The notes: a model not told the origin generated them from the sequence alone. A stretch of 64,000 nucleotides of DNA from Geosiphon pyriformis (GCA_016748015.1 JAAOMT010000441.1:1-64000); one strand, 5' to 3'; positions 48,892 to 59,760 are shown, counted from the first letter of the stretch. Numbers and translations are program-made.

Positions 48892-49775
48892 TTTTACAGA
48901 TAATTATTTGGAATCTCAAATCAAATAATAAATCTATAACTTGGTGCTCAATATCTTAACAATACTAGTAATACTGGTATGTTGGTTGTATCTGAAGGTT
49001 TTAGAGTTGAGTTTTTTGTATAATAGACAGAAATTCAATAACAATGTAATTGGTTGGTGAGTTGTGTTCCCAATTTCTGTCTTTAGCTTAGTGGCTGGTT
49101 TATTCTAACAGTCATGCTTTTCTGGTAAGCTATCTGTTAATATATATATAATTTTACTCTTATTTCTGGGTTTTTTACCAGACTATTCGTGACATCAATT
49201 ACTCAGCACTTTAATCCTTAATCAGTTAGTATACAACAGTAAAAATCAAAAAAAGAAAGAAATAAAAGAAAATAAAGAAATAAGCCAAGGTAATGTGCAT
49301 GTTAATATCTTGTCAATAGCCATGATCAAAAGTTATTGTTCCAAAATGGTTAAATATCAATTACTATCAACATAAAGTGTTGATAGTGGAGAGTGGATTT
49401 AGATAGTGAATGATTTATTTGTTTAATATTTGTGGATAGAAGATTTCTAACTAAAGGATTCTTATCTTTCTACTTCTAATGCTACTGCTATATATACATA
49501 ATTGATGTTCTATGAGATTGCTCACATTCCTAAGTGATGGCTATGATTTCTTGAGCAATGCTCACATTGCTGAGTAATATGCTCTAATTTTCTAACATTG
49601 CTCCACATTGCTGAGCAATATGCTGTGTTTTCTGATATTGCTCCATATTGTTGAGCAATGTGTCATGATTTCTATTATTGCTCTACATTGCTGAGCAATG
49701 TGCTCATATGCTACATACTATTCACTTATTGGTCTACTATTCTTCTTATATCTGTTTTTCTTTTTATGAGTAACA
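48892..49775 (-). repeat. 3' LTR of element B (~884 bp)
   Basis: It is homologous to LTR A over most of its length, with end ...GAGTAACA at 49775. A TATA-like run lies at 49488-49497. Upstream of it (49505-49710), in place of A's GAATTC-type block, is a tandem array of TTGCTGAGCAATATGCT-type palindromic repeats. A polypurine tract sits just inside (49776-49793; minus-strand AAAAAGAAGAAGATAA). Confidence 0.8.
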
Positions 49776-49789
49776 TTATCTTCTTCTTT

Positions 49790-50424
49790 TTAATATTGAG
49801 CTTCGTCAAAATTTTTATTCTGAATTAGCTTTAATACTTCTTTTTCTAGTATTGTTTGTTCGACTTTATTTTTCATATCTTCTACTTGTACATTGTTCAT
49901 TCTTCTCCATTGGTTAATAGTTATGGTTTCCATATTAAAGTGTAACAGTATTTCTGGATAGTTCTGAAATATATTGTACAGTCAGTAAATTGTTCTCACA
50001 TGTAGTGTTGAGTTCGTCTTTTTCCCAATAAATTCTTCAATTTGCTGTATTATGTTTTGGTTAAATATCTTCTTGGATTTGTTGATATACAACTCTTGAA
50101 TATTTAACTTTTAATCTAACTGGTAGTAACAGTATGATATTGGAAGTTGTTCTGTTCATTGCTTCTAATTCTCTTTTGTAAGTTCTTCTGTTGGTGCCAT
50201 AATAGGTATTTTCCCAAAAGTGTTCTTTACTTTTTCTATTATTTTATCTGACCAGTTTTTATTATTCATTGGTAACTGCTGATATGGTGTATTCTTTGTC
50301 TTTCTTTTAGTGTTTGGATAGCAAATTGTTTAGTTGTTAATGATAATTTCCATGTCTAAAGATTGTTAACTTAAGGCCTGGAATAATTGTTGAGCTATGA
50401 TATGAATATGATCTGGTATTTCCA
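49790..50424 (-). pseudogene. Element B third ORF (downstream of integrase), broken
   Basis: It starts MEIPDHIHIIAQQLFQAL at 50424 and continues, with several in-frame stops, through NNKNWSDKIIEKVKNTFGK, NSTLHVRTIY, METITINQWRRMNN and ILEKEVLKLIQNKNFDEAQ to the polypurine tract. It resembles the counterparts in C and A at the N-terminus and in the later LYNIF/PEIL and NPIL blocks. No known domain is recognised. Confidence 0.6.
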
Positions 50425-50539
50425 TTTTTTTTTGGTTGTCTTTGTCATGTATACTGTGTCTTTATATACTCTTTCATTGTTTGATTTTATGTGTTTGGTC
50501 CAATGATTATGATTGGTTCCAGATCTTGTGGAATCTTTT

Positions 50540-51863
50540 CTGGTTGAACTAGTATTTGTTGTACTCCCAATTGTGGAATATTATTAGTAGATGATGATAC
50601 TATTTGGTAATATGGTTTCAGTCAATTACCATGTGCTGCTTTGGTTAAGATTTTGTTGTTTTATCTTAATTTATAAGCTCCATTTCCAAGAATTTCTTCT
50701 ATGTGAAATGATCCATTCCATTTGGAATCAAATTTTTCACTCTATTGTTTTTCCGCTTTGGTACGATATAGAAATACTTTATCTCCAATCTTGAATTCAA
50801 CTGGTTTATCTGGTAATTGGTTATTATGTCGTTTTTTTTGTTTTTTTTGAAACTTTTGAATGTTATCAGCTGCTTTTCATTATCTGTTTTCTAGTGTTTT
50901 TATTAGGTTATATGTTTTTCTCAACAATGTTTCTTGGAAATTAGCTTCTGTTATTGGTTTAGTTGGATATGTGTTGACTTCTATCTCAACTGGTAATATT
51001 GCTGTTCTATCATATACTAATTCAAATGGTGTTGTTTGTGTAGTATCTTGTCTCATTGTTCGATAAGCAAATAATACTGATAGTATAAACAAATTCCATT
51101 CATCTTGGTTTTTTTGACTGATTTTGGTGATTGCTTCACACAATGTTCTATTGAATCTTTCAACTAGTCCATTGGTTTGTGGATAATATGGTGATGATAA
51201 TGGTTTTTTTATCCCAAATTTCTGACTTAATTCTGTTAATGTTTTATTCACAAAATGAATTTCTAAATCTGATAATAGTTCTTTTGGACATCCATGTCGA
51301 CATATCAAATCTTGATGAATGAATTTGGCAATAAATTCTACATCTGCTTTTTGAATAGCTTTTGCTTCTGGCCATTTTGTGAGATAGTCTATAGCTACTA
51401 CAATATATTTGTTGCCTCTATTGGTGATTGTTAATGATCCAACTAAGTCAATTCCAATGCAATCAAATGGTTGTCCTACTTTGATTGGTCTTAATGGTTT
51501 ACTGGGTTTTGTTCTACCTTTTTTTTGACAAGCATTACAACTTTGAACATATTGGATGATGTTTGAATACATTGATAGCCAATAGTATCTTTTTCTGGTT
51601 CTTTTTATGGTTGCTTCTTTATGAAAATATTCTGCTGTTGGATCTAAGTACATGTTAAACAATATTGTTTCTTTTTCTGATTCTGTAATTACTCTGGTTG
51701 GTTGGTCTGGATTTTTTCTGTTTTTCCAGTAAAGTATATTTTGATGATTGATAAAATATTTTGATTGCTGTTTTATGTTGTTTTGTTCTTTTTGAGATAA
51801 TTTCTTCTTGAATAATTGAGTATTTATATAATGTTGGAGTTGTTGGTATTTTTGTGTGTTCAT
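50540..51863 (-). pseudogene. Element B integrase, core nearly intact
   Basis: The 327-codon open stretch (51863-50880) contains the H2C2 zinc region (ending CNACQ), the catalytic core with IGIDLVG (first Asp), LLSDLEIHF (second Asp) and NGLVERFNRTL (Glu), and DYLTKWPEAKAIQKAD. Past a stop at 50880, the same strand has the C-terminal part with KVFLYRTKAEKQ and the GPY/F-like WNGSFHIEEILGNGAYKL (50660-50720), again with stops. Integrase inserts the cDNA copy into the genome. The core triad is intact, but the ORF is disconnected from RT. Confidence 0.85.
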
Positions 51864-51889
51864 TTTTTGTTATATTTTTGGGTTGAAAT

Positions 51890-53267
51890 GTTTTTAGATT
51901 TGTTTTATTCGTGACAATCCGTCAGCATTTCTATTGTCTTTTCTCTTTTTATAATATACTGTATAATTGAATAGTAAAAGTTCTATTTTCTATCTGGCAT
52001 GGCAATCATTTGCAAATTTTTGTTTCTGGATTGAAGTCAATCCTTTGTGATCCGTATATATTTCAAACTTTTGGTTCATGTATTCTCTTCATTTAATAAC
52101 AGCCCAATAGATTGCTAAGTGTTCCAGTGCTGAAGTTTCATAGTTCTTTTCAGTTGGACTTAAACTTCTACTGGTGTAAGCTACTAAATGCTTTCTTCCA
52201 TCAAGTTCTTTCTGTGATAGTACTGTTTCCAATGCTTGATCTGATACATTAGTAGTAATGATAAATGATTTGTTGTGATCTGGATACATCAATACTGGAA
52301 CTTGGATAAGTTTTCTTCTCAATGTGTTGAATGTTTCTTGTTAAGCTTCAGTCTATTCATACCTCACATTCTTGGTTTGTAGATAGTGAAGTGGCTGAGC
52401 TAGTTTAAAAAAGTTCTTAATAAAGCAGTAATAGTAGCCTGCGAATCCCAAAAATGCCCTTAGTTCTGACAAATTGGCTGGTACTGGAAAGTTCTTAACT
52501 ACTTCGATCTTGTCTGGATTTGTTTTGATTCCATCTTTGCTCACCACATGTCCCAAAAACTTAAGTTCAGTTTTTCCAAAAAAACATTTGGTTGCATTTA
52601 GTTTCAATCCAGCTCTTCTTAACCTTTCAAATACTTGTTGGAAATGATGCAAATGATCATCAAATGTTTTTAAAAACACATTAGTGTCATCCAAGTATAC
52701 GACTACTGATTTCCATAGTAATTCAGTATAGACAATTTCCATGAGCTGTTGAAATGTTGTTGGAGCATTCATCAAGCCAAATGGCATGACTTCAAACTCA
52801 AAATTTTCTTCTTTTGTGGTGAATGCTGTTTTTTTTTGTCAGCTAAATCTATGGCTACTTGCCAGTATTGAGAACCATTTATTTCCTCCAAAAGTGTTGA
52901 ATAATTCTTGGATCTTTGGAGTTGGATAGCTATTACCTTTTGTTACTTCATTCAGTTTTCAATAGTTTACACAAAAATGGATTTTTCCATTCTTTTTATG
53001 GACTAGTACTACTAGTGATGACCATGGACTCATTGATGGCTGAATTAGCCCATTGTCAAGCATTTGGTTGATTTCTTGACAAATGATCTTATGGCTAGCT
53101 GGTGGTACTCTGTATGCTCTTTGTTTAATTGGCATTGCATCTCCAGTCTTGATCTGATGCCGAATGATGTTGGTTTGGCCAAATTCATTTTTGCTAGCAA
53201 AGATGTCATTGAAATTGTTGAGTAATATCTTGAGTTGCATTTATTAAAATGGATCTAGATTTCCCAT
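51890..53267 (-). pseudogene. Element B reverse transcriptase and RNase H, broken
   Basis: RT blocks are GDAMPIKQRAYRVPPASH, KKNGKIHFCVNY (53240-52959), MPFGLMNAPTTFQQLM, YLDD (52686-52697, intact) and FLGHVVSKDG (52787-52353). Next to the sequence WFSIL (about 52870) about 20 bp are missing relative to A. This removes the LDLDSGYW block with the first catalytic Asp and shifts the frame. RNase H (52322-52089) reads FIITTNVSDQALETVLSQ and YTSRSLSPTEKNYETSALE, with Asn where TDAS-type Asp is expected, then YTDHKGLTS. Confidence 0.85.
53264..53267. other. Target site duplication of element C, left copy (CCAT)
   Basis: CCAT directly precedes the LTR start TGTTACC. The matching CCAT is at 63249-63252. 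Confidence 0.85.
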
Positions 53268-54280
53268 TGTTACCGAAAGTTTTTGGTCTCTTTTCTTGAA
53301 TGTTATAACTGTCTGTTGGTTGCAAATTCATGTTTTCTAGAAGTAGTTGAACCTCCAATAACTGAATTTATCTTCAAATTATCTCCTATAATTTGAACTG
53401 CTGGGCTTATAAGTGGAATGGCCAATTTCTTGCCAGTTACTTTATGTAGTTACATTGTAGTAAATGTCAACTCTTTTTCAGAAATTGCTCATCTAGAAGC
53501 TCACTAAAAATGTGTAGTTACTTTGCTGTGAAAGTCAACTCTTCTACAGGAATCTTGTCTGTAGGCTACCCTAATGATTGTAATAAGAAAATAAAAGAAA
53601 AATAAAAGAAATGTAAAAGAAATAGAATTCTGTCAAGGGAAACGTTTTCTATTCAGGCCTGGAGTCACTAACAGTTTACTGAAATTGGTAGCTAATCAAT
53701 TTCAAAACATTAGTTGGGTTTTTGGAGATTTTTCAAGTGCAATATTTAAAAAAATTGGTTTTTCAAATTATTTGATATTTTATTTTTTTTTGTGTGTATA
53801 GGAATGGTTCTAAGTAATAAATCTAAAGTAAGATACATTTTTTTGAAGAAAAAAGCTCTTTTTTTATACAACTTGTTGTAGTACTAGTCTATGAATTTGC
53901 ACTTTTTCTTTTTGCTCAAATTTCAGCGAACTAAAGATACATTTTGATGAACTACAAGTTATTTTGCTGAACTATTGATTAATTTGGTGAACTATTCATA
54001 ATTTCAGCAAATTTCTGTAAATTTCGGCGAATTTCTTATAAATTTCTGTAAATTTCTGTAAATTTCAGCGAATTTTAGAATGTTACAAAGTTCAGGGTAT
54101 TGTGTAATTTGATCATTCTACTTTCTGTTATACTAATTAAATTCTTTTAATTGAATCGTGATATGTTATAATTGATTAAATAATAAATAATAATTTGAAA
54201 TGATATTAATATACTAATTAATTATAGGAATTATAAGGGTAATTTTATGTTAATTAATAGCTAAAATTTTACTGGTAACA
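53268..54280 (-). repeat. 3' LTR of element C (1013 bp)
   Basis: It begins TGTTACC and ends GGTAACA, a perfect 7-bp inverted terminus, and matches 62244-63248. It contains a string of short TTTC(A/G)GCGAA-like repeats at about 53930-54065 (AATTTCNGCGAATTTC variants). Confidence 0.93.
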
Positions 54281-54968
54281 TAATCTCCTTCTCAAGACTG
54301 AGCTCTGTCGAAATCCAAGCACTATCTGTAATATTGAAATAGTGATCTAAAATAATTAAAGTAATCTGGTCTGAAAATTGTTGAAATTTCAGTTCTGTAA
54401 GTTTGCCAATGTATTGGATTTTCATTGGTTGCAGTATTGGATTTTGTAGAACATTTTTACAAATATTAAACAAATTATAAAGTCTAAAAGCTGCTCTAAG
54501 TTTGTAGCGAGTGTTTGTTGGTCCAGCTGCTGTTTTGAATTCATTGTGGATTTGTTTTTGTATAGCTTTAGGAGTGAGATTTGTTGTTTCAAGTTCCAGT
54601 TTTCATTCATAAAGTGTCTTTCCAATGTGAAAGTATTTATAGATAGGGGTGTGTTTATTGTTCTGTTCATTGAGAAGTAGTAGAAGTTTTTGTTGTATTG
54701 TAGCATTTGGTAGAATGTCAATAGGAGCAATTAAAAGATTTTCTTCTAGTGCTTGCTTCAAAAGTCTTGGTAACCTATTTTCAGAGTGACTTCTCATTTT
54801 TCTTCTATAGGAGTAATAGTTCTGTAAATGATTTGCTACTGGAGCTGTGGTTTCTTTCTGAATGTAATTAATTTGACTTTCATTAATCGTTATGGATAAG
54901 TCAGGAAGTGTTTTTAAGGCTAACATTAACTTTTGGGATATTTGTTGAATATTTCGAAGAATAATCAT
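54261..54968 (-). pseudogene. Element C third ORF (downstream of integrase)
   Basis: It starts MIILRNIQQISQKLMLALKT at 54968 and runs about 235 codons to TAG inside the 3' LTR, across the polypurine tract (reading SLEKEIMLPVKF). There is one in-frame stop at 54603. The predicted product is helical and Leu/Gln-rich, without signal peptide or membrane span, so it is not a typical envelope protein. Counterparts are in A (40730-40070) and B (50424-49790). No known family is recognised. A role as accessory, assembly or RNA-binding factor would be a guess. Confidence 0.65.
54281..54295 (-). promoter_or_regulatory. Polypurine tract of element C
   Basis: The minus strand reads TTGAGAAGGAGATTA directly before the 3' LTR start TGTTACC. 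Such tracts prime plus-strand DNA synthesis. Equivalent tracts adjoin the 3' LTRs of A (40064-40078) and B (49776-49793). Confidence 0.75.
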
Positions 54969-55121
54969 GATAAAATTGACTAATTATGAAAAGAAAAAAT
55001 AAGGAAAATTATTTTTGGAATATGGAGTTTTTATTTGTTTTTGGGTTTGGGTGTTTTTGTAATTTATTTACTATTTTTTTTTTTTCCTCTTTGTGTTTTT
55101 ATTGGGAAATTATTGTAAAAT

Positions 55122-56520
55122 TTAAGTGTTCAAGTTTGGTTGTTGTTCTATTATAATTATTGGTGCTAAATTTCGGAGAATATCTTCAGGATTAATTAAA
55201 GGGGAATGTGTACCAATTTGTGGAATTAATGGTTCAGGATTGTTTCTGGAATGATAGTGTTTCAATCTGTCTCTATGTGCAACTTTTGCTAGTATTTTGT
55301 TATCAAGTCTTAACTTATATGATCCATTGCCTAGAATTTCGTGAATATAAAATGGTCCATCCCATTTGTTTTCAAATTTCCCACTCCATTGTTTTTCAGC
55401 CTTAGTTCTGTGTAAGAGAACTTTATTTTCAACTTTAAATTCGTTGGTAATAGGTGGTAATTTGTTGTCATGTCTTTCTTTTTGTTGAGCTTGGGAATGT
55501 TCAATATGAGTTGCTGCTATTCTTCTTTTTCCTTCCAGTGTACTAAGAAGGGTGTAGGCTCTTTTTTGGAGTGTTTCTTGAAAGTTTTCTTCATTGATTG
55601 GTTGCACTAAGTATGTTTCCACTGTGAAATTAATTGGTAATGTTGCTGTTCTTCCATAAGTAAGATCAAATGGTGTGTGTTTCATAGTATCTTGTTTTAG
55701 TGTTCTGTATACTAGTAATACTGATAGAATAAAGATATCTCATTTCTGCTCAATATCTGTTGAAACTTTGGCTAGAGATTCACACAATGTTTTGTTGAAA
55801 CGTTCTACAAGTCCATTTGTTTGAGGGTGATAAGGTGATGATAAAGGTCTTTTGACATTGAACCGTTCATAAATTTCTTATATTAAATTGTTCACAAAAT
55901 GTGTTCCTTGATCAGATAAGAGTTCAATTGAGCATCCATGTCTACAGATAATGTCTTTATAGATGAAATTTGCTACTGATTTTGCATCTGCTCTTTGGAT
56001 GGCTCTAGCTTCAGGCCATTTGGTAAGATAATCTACTGCAACTGCAATATAATAATTTCCTTGGGTTGTGATAAGTAATGGTCCAACAAAATCAATTCCA
56101 ACTCTGTCAAAAGGTTGTCCAACTTTGATTGGATTTAAAGGTTCTGTGGGGCGAGTTTCTTCTCTTCTTTGACAATTATCACAAGATTCTATATATTGTC
56201 AAATGTCTTTTTACATGTGAGGCCAAAAATAATGTTCAAGGATTTTTTGAATTGTTTCCTCTTTTTCCAAGTGTGCTGAAAACGGATCTGTATACATGTT
56301 GTATAAAATTGTTTCTTTTTCATTCTCTTGTACTAATCTGAGTGGCTGGTTTGGTTTTCTGTAATTTTTATAATAGATTTTGTTCTGGTGTATAAAATAT
56401 TGTTTTGATTGGTGTTGTAAGTGGTGTTTTTTACTTGAAGACCAGTTTTCTAGCATGGTAAGAGTTTTCAAATAATTTTTAAGATTGCTGTAGTTTCTGG
56501 GATCCATTCTTGTTTGGTTA
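55122..56520 (-). pseudogene. Element C integrase, broken by stops
   Basis: Segments in order: DPRNYSNLKNYLKTLTML (56507 start), an HHCC zinc region ending CDNCQRREETRP (about 56160), VGIDFVGPL (first Asp), LTKWPEARAIQRADAKS, LLSDQGTHFVNN (second Asp), SPYHPQTNGLVERFNKTL (Glu), then the C-terminal part (55685-55122) with WDGPFYIHEILGNGSYKLRL, a GPY/F module. The DDE triad is complete in the reading. Stops lie near 56211, 56205, 55877 and 55740. The GPY/F module is typical of Ty3/gypsy integrases. Confidence 0.88.
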
Positions 56521-56564
56521 TTTTGTTAGTAAGTTGGTAAGTTGTGGTGAAATTGTTGTTGGTA

Positions 56565-57960
56565 TTAATCTTGTCTCATTTTTGAGAGGCTATCAACATT
56601 GGTATGTAGTTTTCCTGGTTTGTGGTTTACAATATATCTGTAGTCTGCTAGGAAGTCATTCCATTGAGACTGTTTAGCACTTTGTTCAGTTTTCTTTTTA
56701 TTGAGCCATTTGAGGCCAATGTTGTTCATTATTATGTCAAATTCTTTTCCATTCTTCAGATATTGTTGAAAATGTTTAAGAGCCCAAATAACTGCAGCAG
56801 CTTCTAATTCAGTTGAGCCATATTTGAGTTCTGTTGGCTTAAGTGTTCTGCTAGCATAGGCAATAACTTGTTTTTGGCCATTTTCATCCAATTGTGATAA
56901 GATGGCACCAAATGCTATGTGTGAGACATCAGTGGCTAATTGGAATTGTTTGTTGAAGTCTGGGTAAGTAAAAACTGGGGCTGTTGTCAATTTTGTTTTG
57001 AGAATTTCAAAAGCTTTTTGTTGTTCTTCAATCTATTTGTATGGTACGTTTTTGTTGGTCAGATAATTGAGTGGTTTGGCAATTTCTGAGAATTCTTTTA
57101 TGAATTTTCGATAGTAAGAGACTAATTTCACAAATCTTCTTAGTTCTGTAGTATTTCTGGGAGTTTGAAAGTTTTTGACAGCACTGATTGTTTTTGGATT
57201 TGGTTTGATTCCATCTTTACTAACTATGTGTCCAAGAAAGATCAAGCTTGTTTTTTCAAAGTGACATTTTTTAATATTTAACTTTAATCCTGCTTTCCAT
57301 AATCGTTGAAAAACTTCTCGCAGGTAAATGAAATAGGCTTCAAAGCTTGGTGAGTATACATCAGTATTATCAAGATAAACAACTACTGATTGTCACAAGA
57401 GTCCTTCATAGACAACATCCATAAGTTGCTGAAATGTTGCTGGTGTATTGCAGAATTCAAAAGACATAACATTAAACTCATAGTTTCCTTCTTGAGTGGT
57501 GAATGCTGTTTTGGGTCTATCTTTTGGGTCCATTTCGACTTGCCAGTATTCACTTTCTAGGTCTAAAGTTGAAAAGAACTTGGCTTTTCCTAGAGCATTT
57601 AGCATGTCATTAATTCTTGGAAGAGAGTAGACATCTCCAATTGTAACACTATTCAGTTGTCTATAATTAACACAGAATCTGATTTTTCCGTTTTTCTTTT
57701 TAACTAAAACTACTGGTGAGGCCCAAGGACTTTTTGATAATTGAATCAATTCGTTATTGAGCATTCTTTGGACCTTTTCTCTGATGAATTGGTGGCTGGC
57801 AGGTGGCATTCGATAAGCTTGTTAATATTTTGGTAGAGCATCTTCTGTATGGATCTGATGTTGAACAATGTTTGTTTTTCCCAAGTCATTGTTGTCTTTT
57901 GCAAATATATCTGCAAATTCAGCTATCAATTGTTTCAATTGTCTCAATTGTCTTTGTTGT
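56565..57960 (-). pseudogene. Element C reverse transcriptase and RNase H, broken
   Basis: RT: RMPPASHQFIREKVQRML, SPWASPVVLVKKKNGKIRFC, FSTLDLESEYWQVEM (first Asp kept), then YLDN at 57366-57377 where the family has YLDD (second active-site Asp to Asn), FLGHIVSKDGIKPNP and YYRKFIKEFS. RNase H (56990-56565): QLATDVSHIAFGAILSQ, VIAYASRTLKPTELKYGSTE, with MNNIGLKWL where the family has a TDN/TDH block, so another Asp is lost. Stops at 57830, about 57410, 57033 and 56565 divide it. All are explicable as CAA/CAG/TGG transitions. Confidence 0.9.
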
Positions 57961-59036
57961 TGAGGTTTTAAGGGACCCATATTGATTTGAGAGAGTTTTT
58001 CTTCCAACAAGTGATAGTTTTCAGTAGTGGAAATGATATTTGAATTTGGGAGTAGTGTGTGCTTTACAATTTCGATGAAATTAGAGACAATTTGAGGGTT
58101 TTCATCTTGAAAGATATTGCTGTGTATGATTCTAATTTCTAATTTGTTTAATAAAACAACAGGGTAATTATTGAGATTGTAGAATATAACTTGAAATTTT
58201 TTCATTCCTTTGGGAATATAAACGTTTGGAATTGATATTTCATGCTTCAAACAAATTTGTTCATTGGATTCAAAGATTTGTTGGGTAGTAGTGGGTTTTG
58301 AGCAAGTGTAAATTTCGTGATATTCTCCAAAAGATGAAATGGTAATTGGTTGAAGAAGTTGAAGAATCTGGTAAGATTCATTTTGTGTATTAAGAGCTAT
58401 GTTTACTGGAACTGTAAATTGTCCAGTTGAACCAAAACCTTGAGTTCTTCTTTTATTTTTTCCCAATTGTTCTCTGTTGTTTACTGATTGTAAACCCAAA
58501 ATGTTGATTAAGGGTAAGTAAATTGCTTGAGCAATTTTTTCAGCATGTTCAATTTTGAATAATTTGTCTGTCTCATTCTGTAACATAATAGTAATGTCTC
58601 CAGTGTATTCTGCATCTATAACTCCTCCTCTAATATTGATTTCTTTGCTTGCCAATAATGATTTGAAGGCAATTTGAATCATTGCTCCTGGTGGAATTTC
58701 AAGAGCAATTTTGAGATTGATTTTTGTCAAAGACTTTGGTTGGAGAACCAAAGTATCTTTTCCTGGGTATCTTAGGTCATATCCAACATCAATTTCGTGT
58801 GCTTTTTCTGGTCTAATTCCTTGGCCATGGTTGTCAAAATATTTAAGTTGTAGAGATAGTTGCTTTTCAAGAAGATAGATGAGAGTGGTTGGTAGTTCTT
58901 CTACTAGTTCAGATACTCCAAATTCGATTTCATTTTCATCATTCCCATCTGGCAGAGGAATGCTAAGAGCATAACATTCTAAACACCATTGGTTATCACA
59001 AGACATAACACATTCTTTACACAATTGAATGTTCAT
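57822..59036 (-). pseudogene. Element C dUTPase domain plus pre-RT linker (404-codon open segment)
   Basis: After a Cys cluster (residues 6-21), residues about 65-206 form a trimeric-type dUTPase. Motif 1 is AHEIDVGYDL (79-88), motif 2 FKSLLASKE (124-132), motif 3 GGVIDAEYTGDI (137-148, catalytic Asp141 and Tyr144 present), motif 4 HAEKIAQAI (164-172) and motif 5 RTQGFGSTG (197-205). dUTPases hydrolyse dUTP to dUMP and keep uracil out of newly made DNA. Motif 2 lacks the usual Arg-Ser-Gly (reads Lys-Ser-Leu). Residues 210-340 are a beta-rich linker (VYIPKGMKKFQVIFYN), also seen in A and B. The end (LIAEFADIF, IVQHQIHTEDALP) is the start of RT. It is part of a longer pol reading frame, cut by a stop at 57822. 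Confidence 0.9.
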
Positions 59037-59039
59037 TTG

Positions 59040-59760
59040 CTCTAATCGTTGAATTTAAGCTTCTTTGGTCAAATATGTGTGGCTTGCAATTTGGTGGTAG
59101 GTTTCTACTTCATCTTCATAATCAAATCCAGCTAATTCCATGGTATACTCAATATATTCAGCTTTTTTTATTTGGTGGACATCTTCTTGAGTGGCTCTAT
59201 TAATCAATGTCATTGCTAGGTCAAAAATTATTTCAGCATCATGAGGGTAGTGGTAAAGTTTATTGAGAGCACTGTTGTATGCTGCATTAAATAGTGTTTC
59301 TTTTCTGACTTTTTCCGAAATTAATAGAGCATATTGACAGATTTGATCACATACTCCTCCTCTTATTGCTACATCAATCCAATTGCATTCTTCTAATAGC
59401 ATTTCTCTACATGTAAGGCAAGGTGTGTTGTCCTATTTTCCACTTTTTTTTGGAGATCCAAATCGTTCTCTATGGCATGCTTTGCAAAAGTAACAGGTAT
59501 GAGTTTTATATTCCTCTTCTGGAAAAATACATGCTCCCATTGATGAAAGTTTTTTGTTGCAATCTTTGCATTTGAGTGGAATATAGAGTGGTTGTTTCTG
59601 TAGTTCTGGTGTAGAATATCTAACTTTCTTCCATCTCCTTGATTCTTCAAAAATCTCTTGTTCTGTTTCTTCAGCCCAATTGGATGTTGATCCAAGAGCC
59701 ATGTAGGTTTCAGTAAGTGGCATTTCTTTCTTCTCTTCAAATTTAAATACTGGAGCTTTT
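59040..59760 (-). pseudogene. Element C Cys-rich module between protease and dUTPase
   Basis: Downstream of the protease the minus strand reads LKCKDCNKKLSSMGACIF, then HTCYFCKACHRERF (about 59575-59455). After a stop it reads TPCLTCREMLLEECNW, GGVCDQICQYALLIS, a helical stretch, and finally QLCKECVMSCDNQWCLEC (59020-58975). There are multiple C-x2-C pairs, so zinc binding is likely. Element A has the same second and third clusters. This module is not part of the standard gypsy pol, and I do not recognise a family. Stops at 59766, about 59430 and 59055 interrupt it. Confidence 0.7.

Noticed and set aside
54261-54968. Third ORF of element C as a retroviral-type envelope gene
   Set aside because: The position fits, but there is no signal peptide, transmembrane segment or furin-like site, so I left it as an unassigned accessory ORF.
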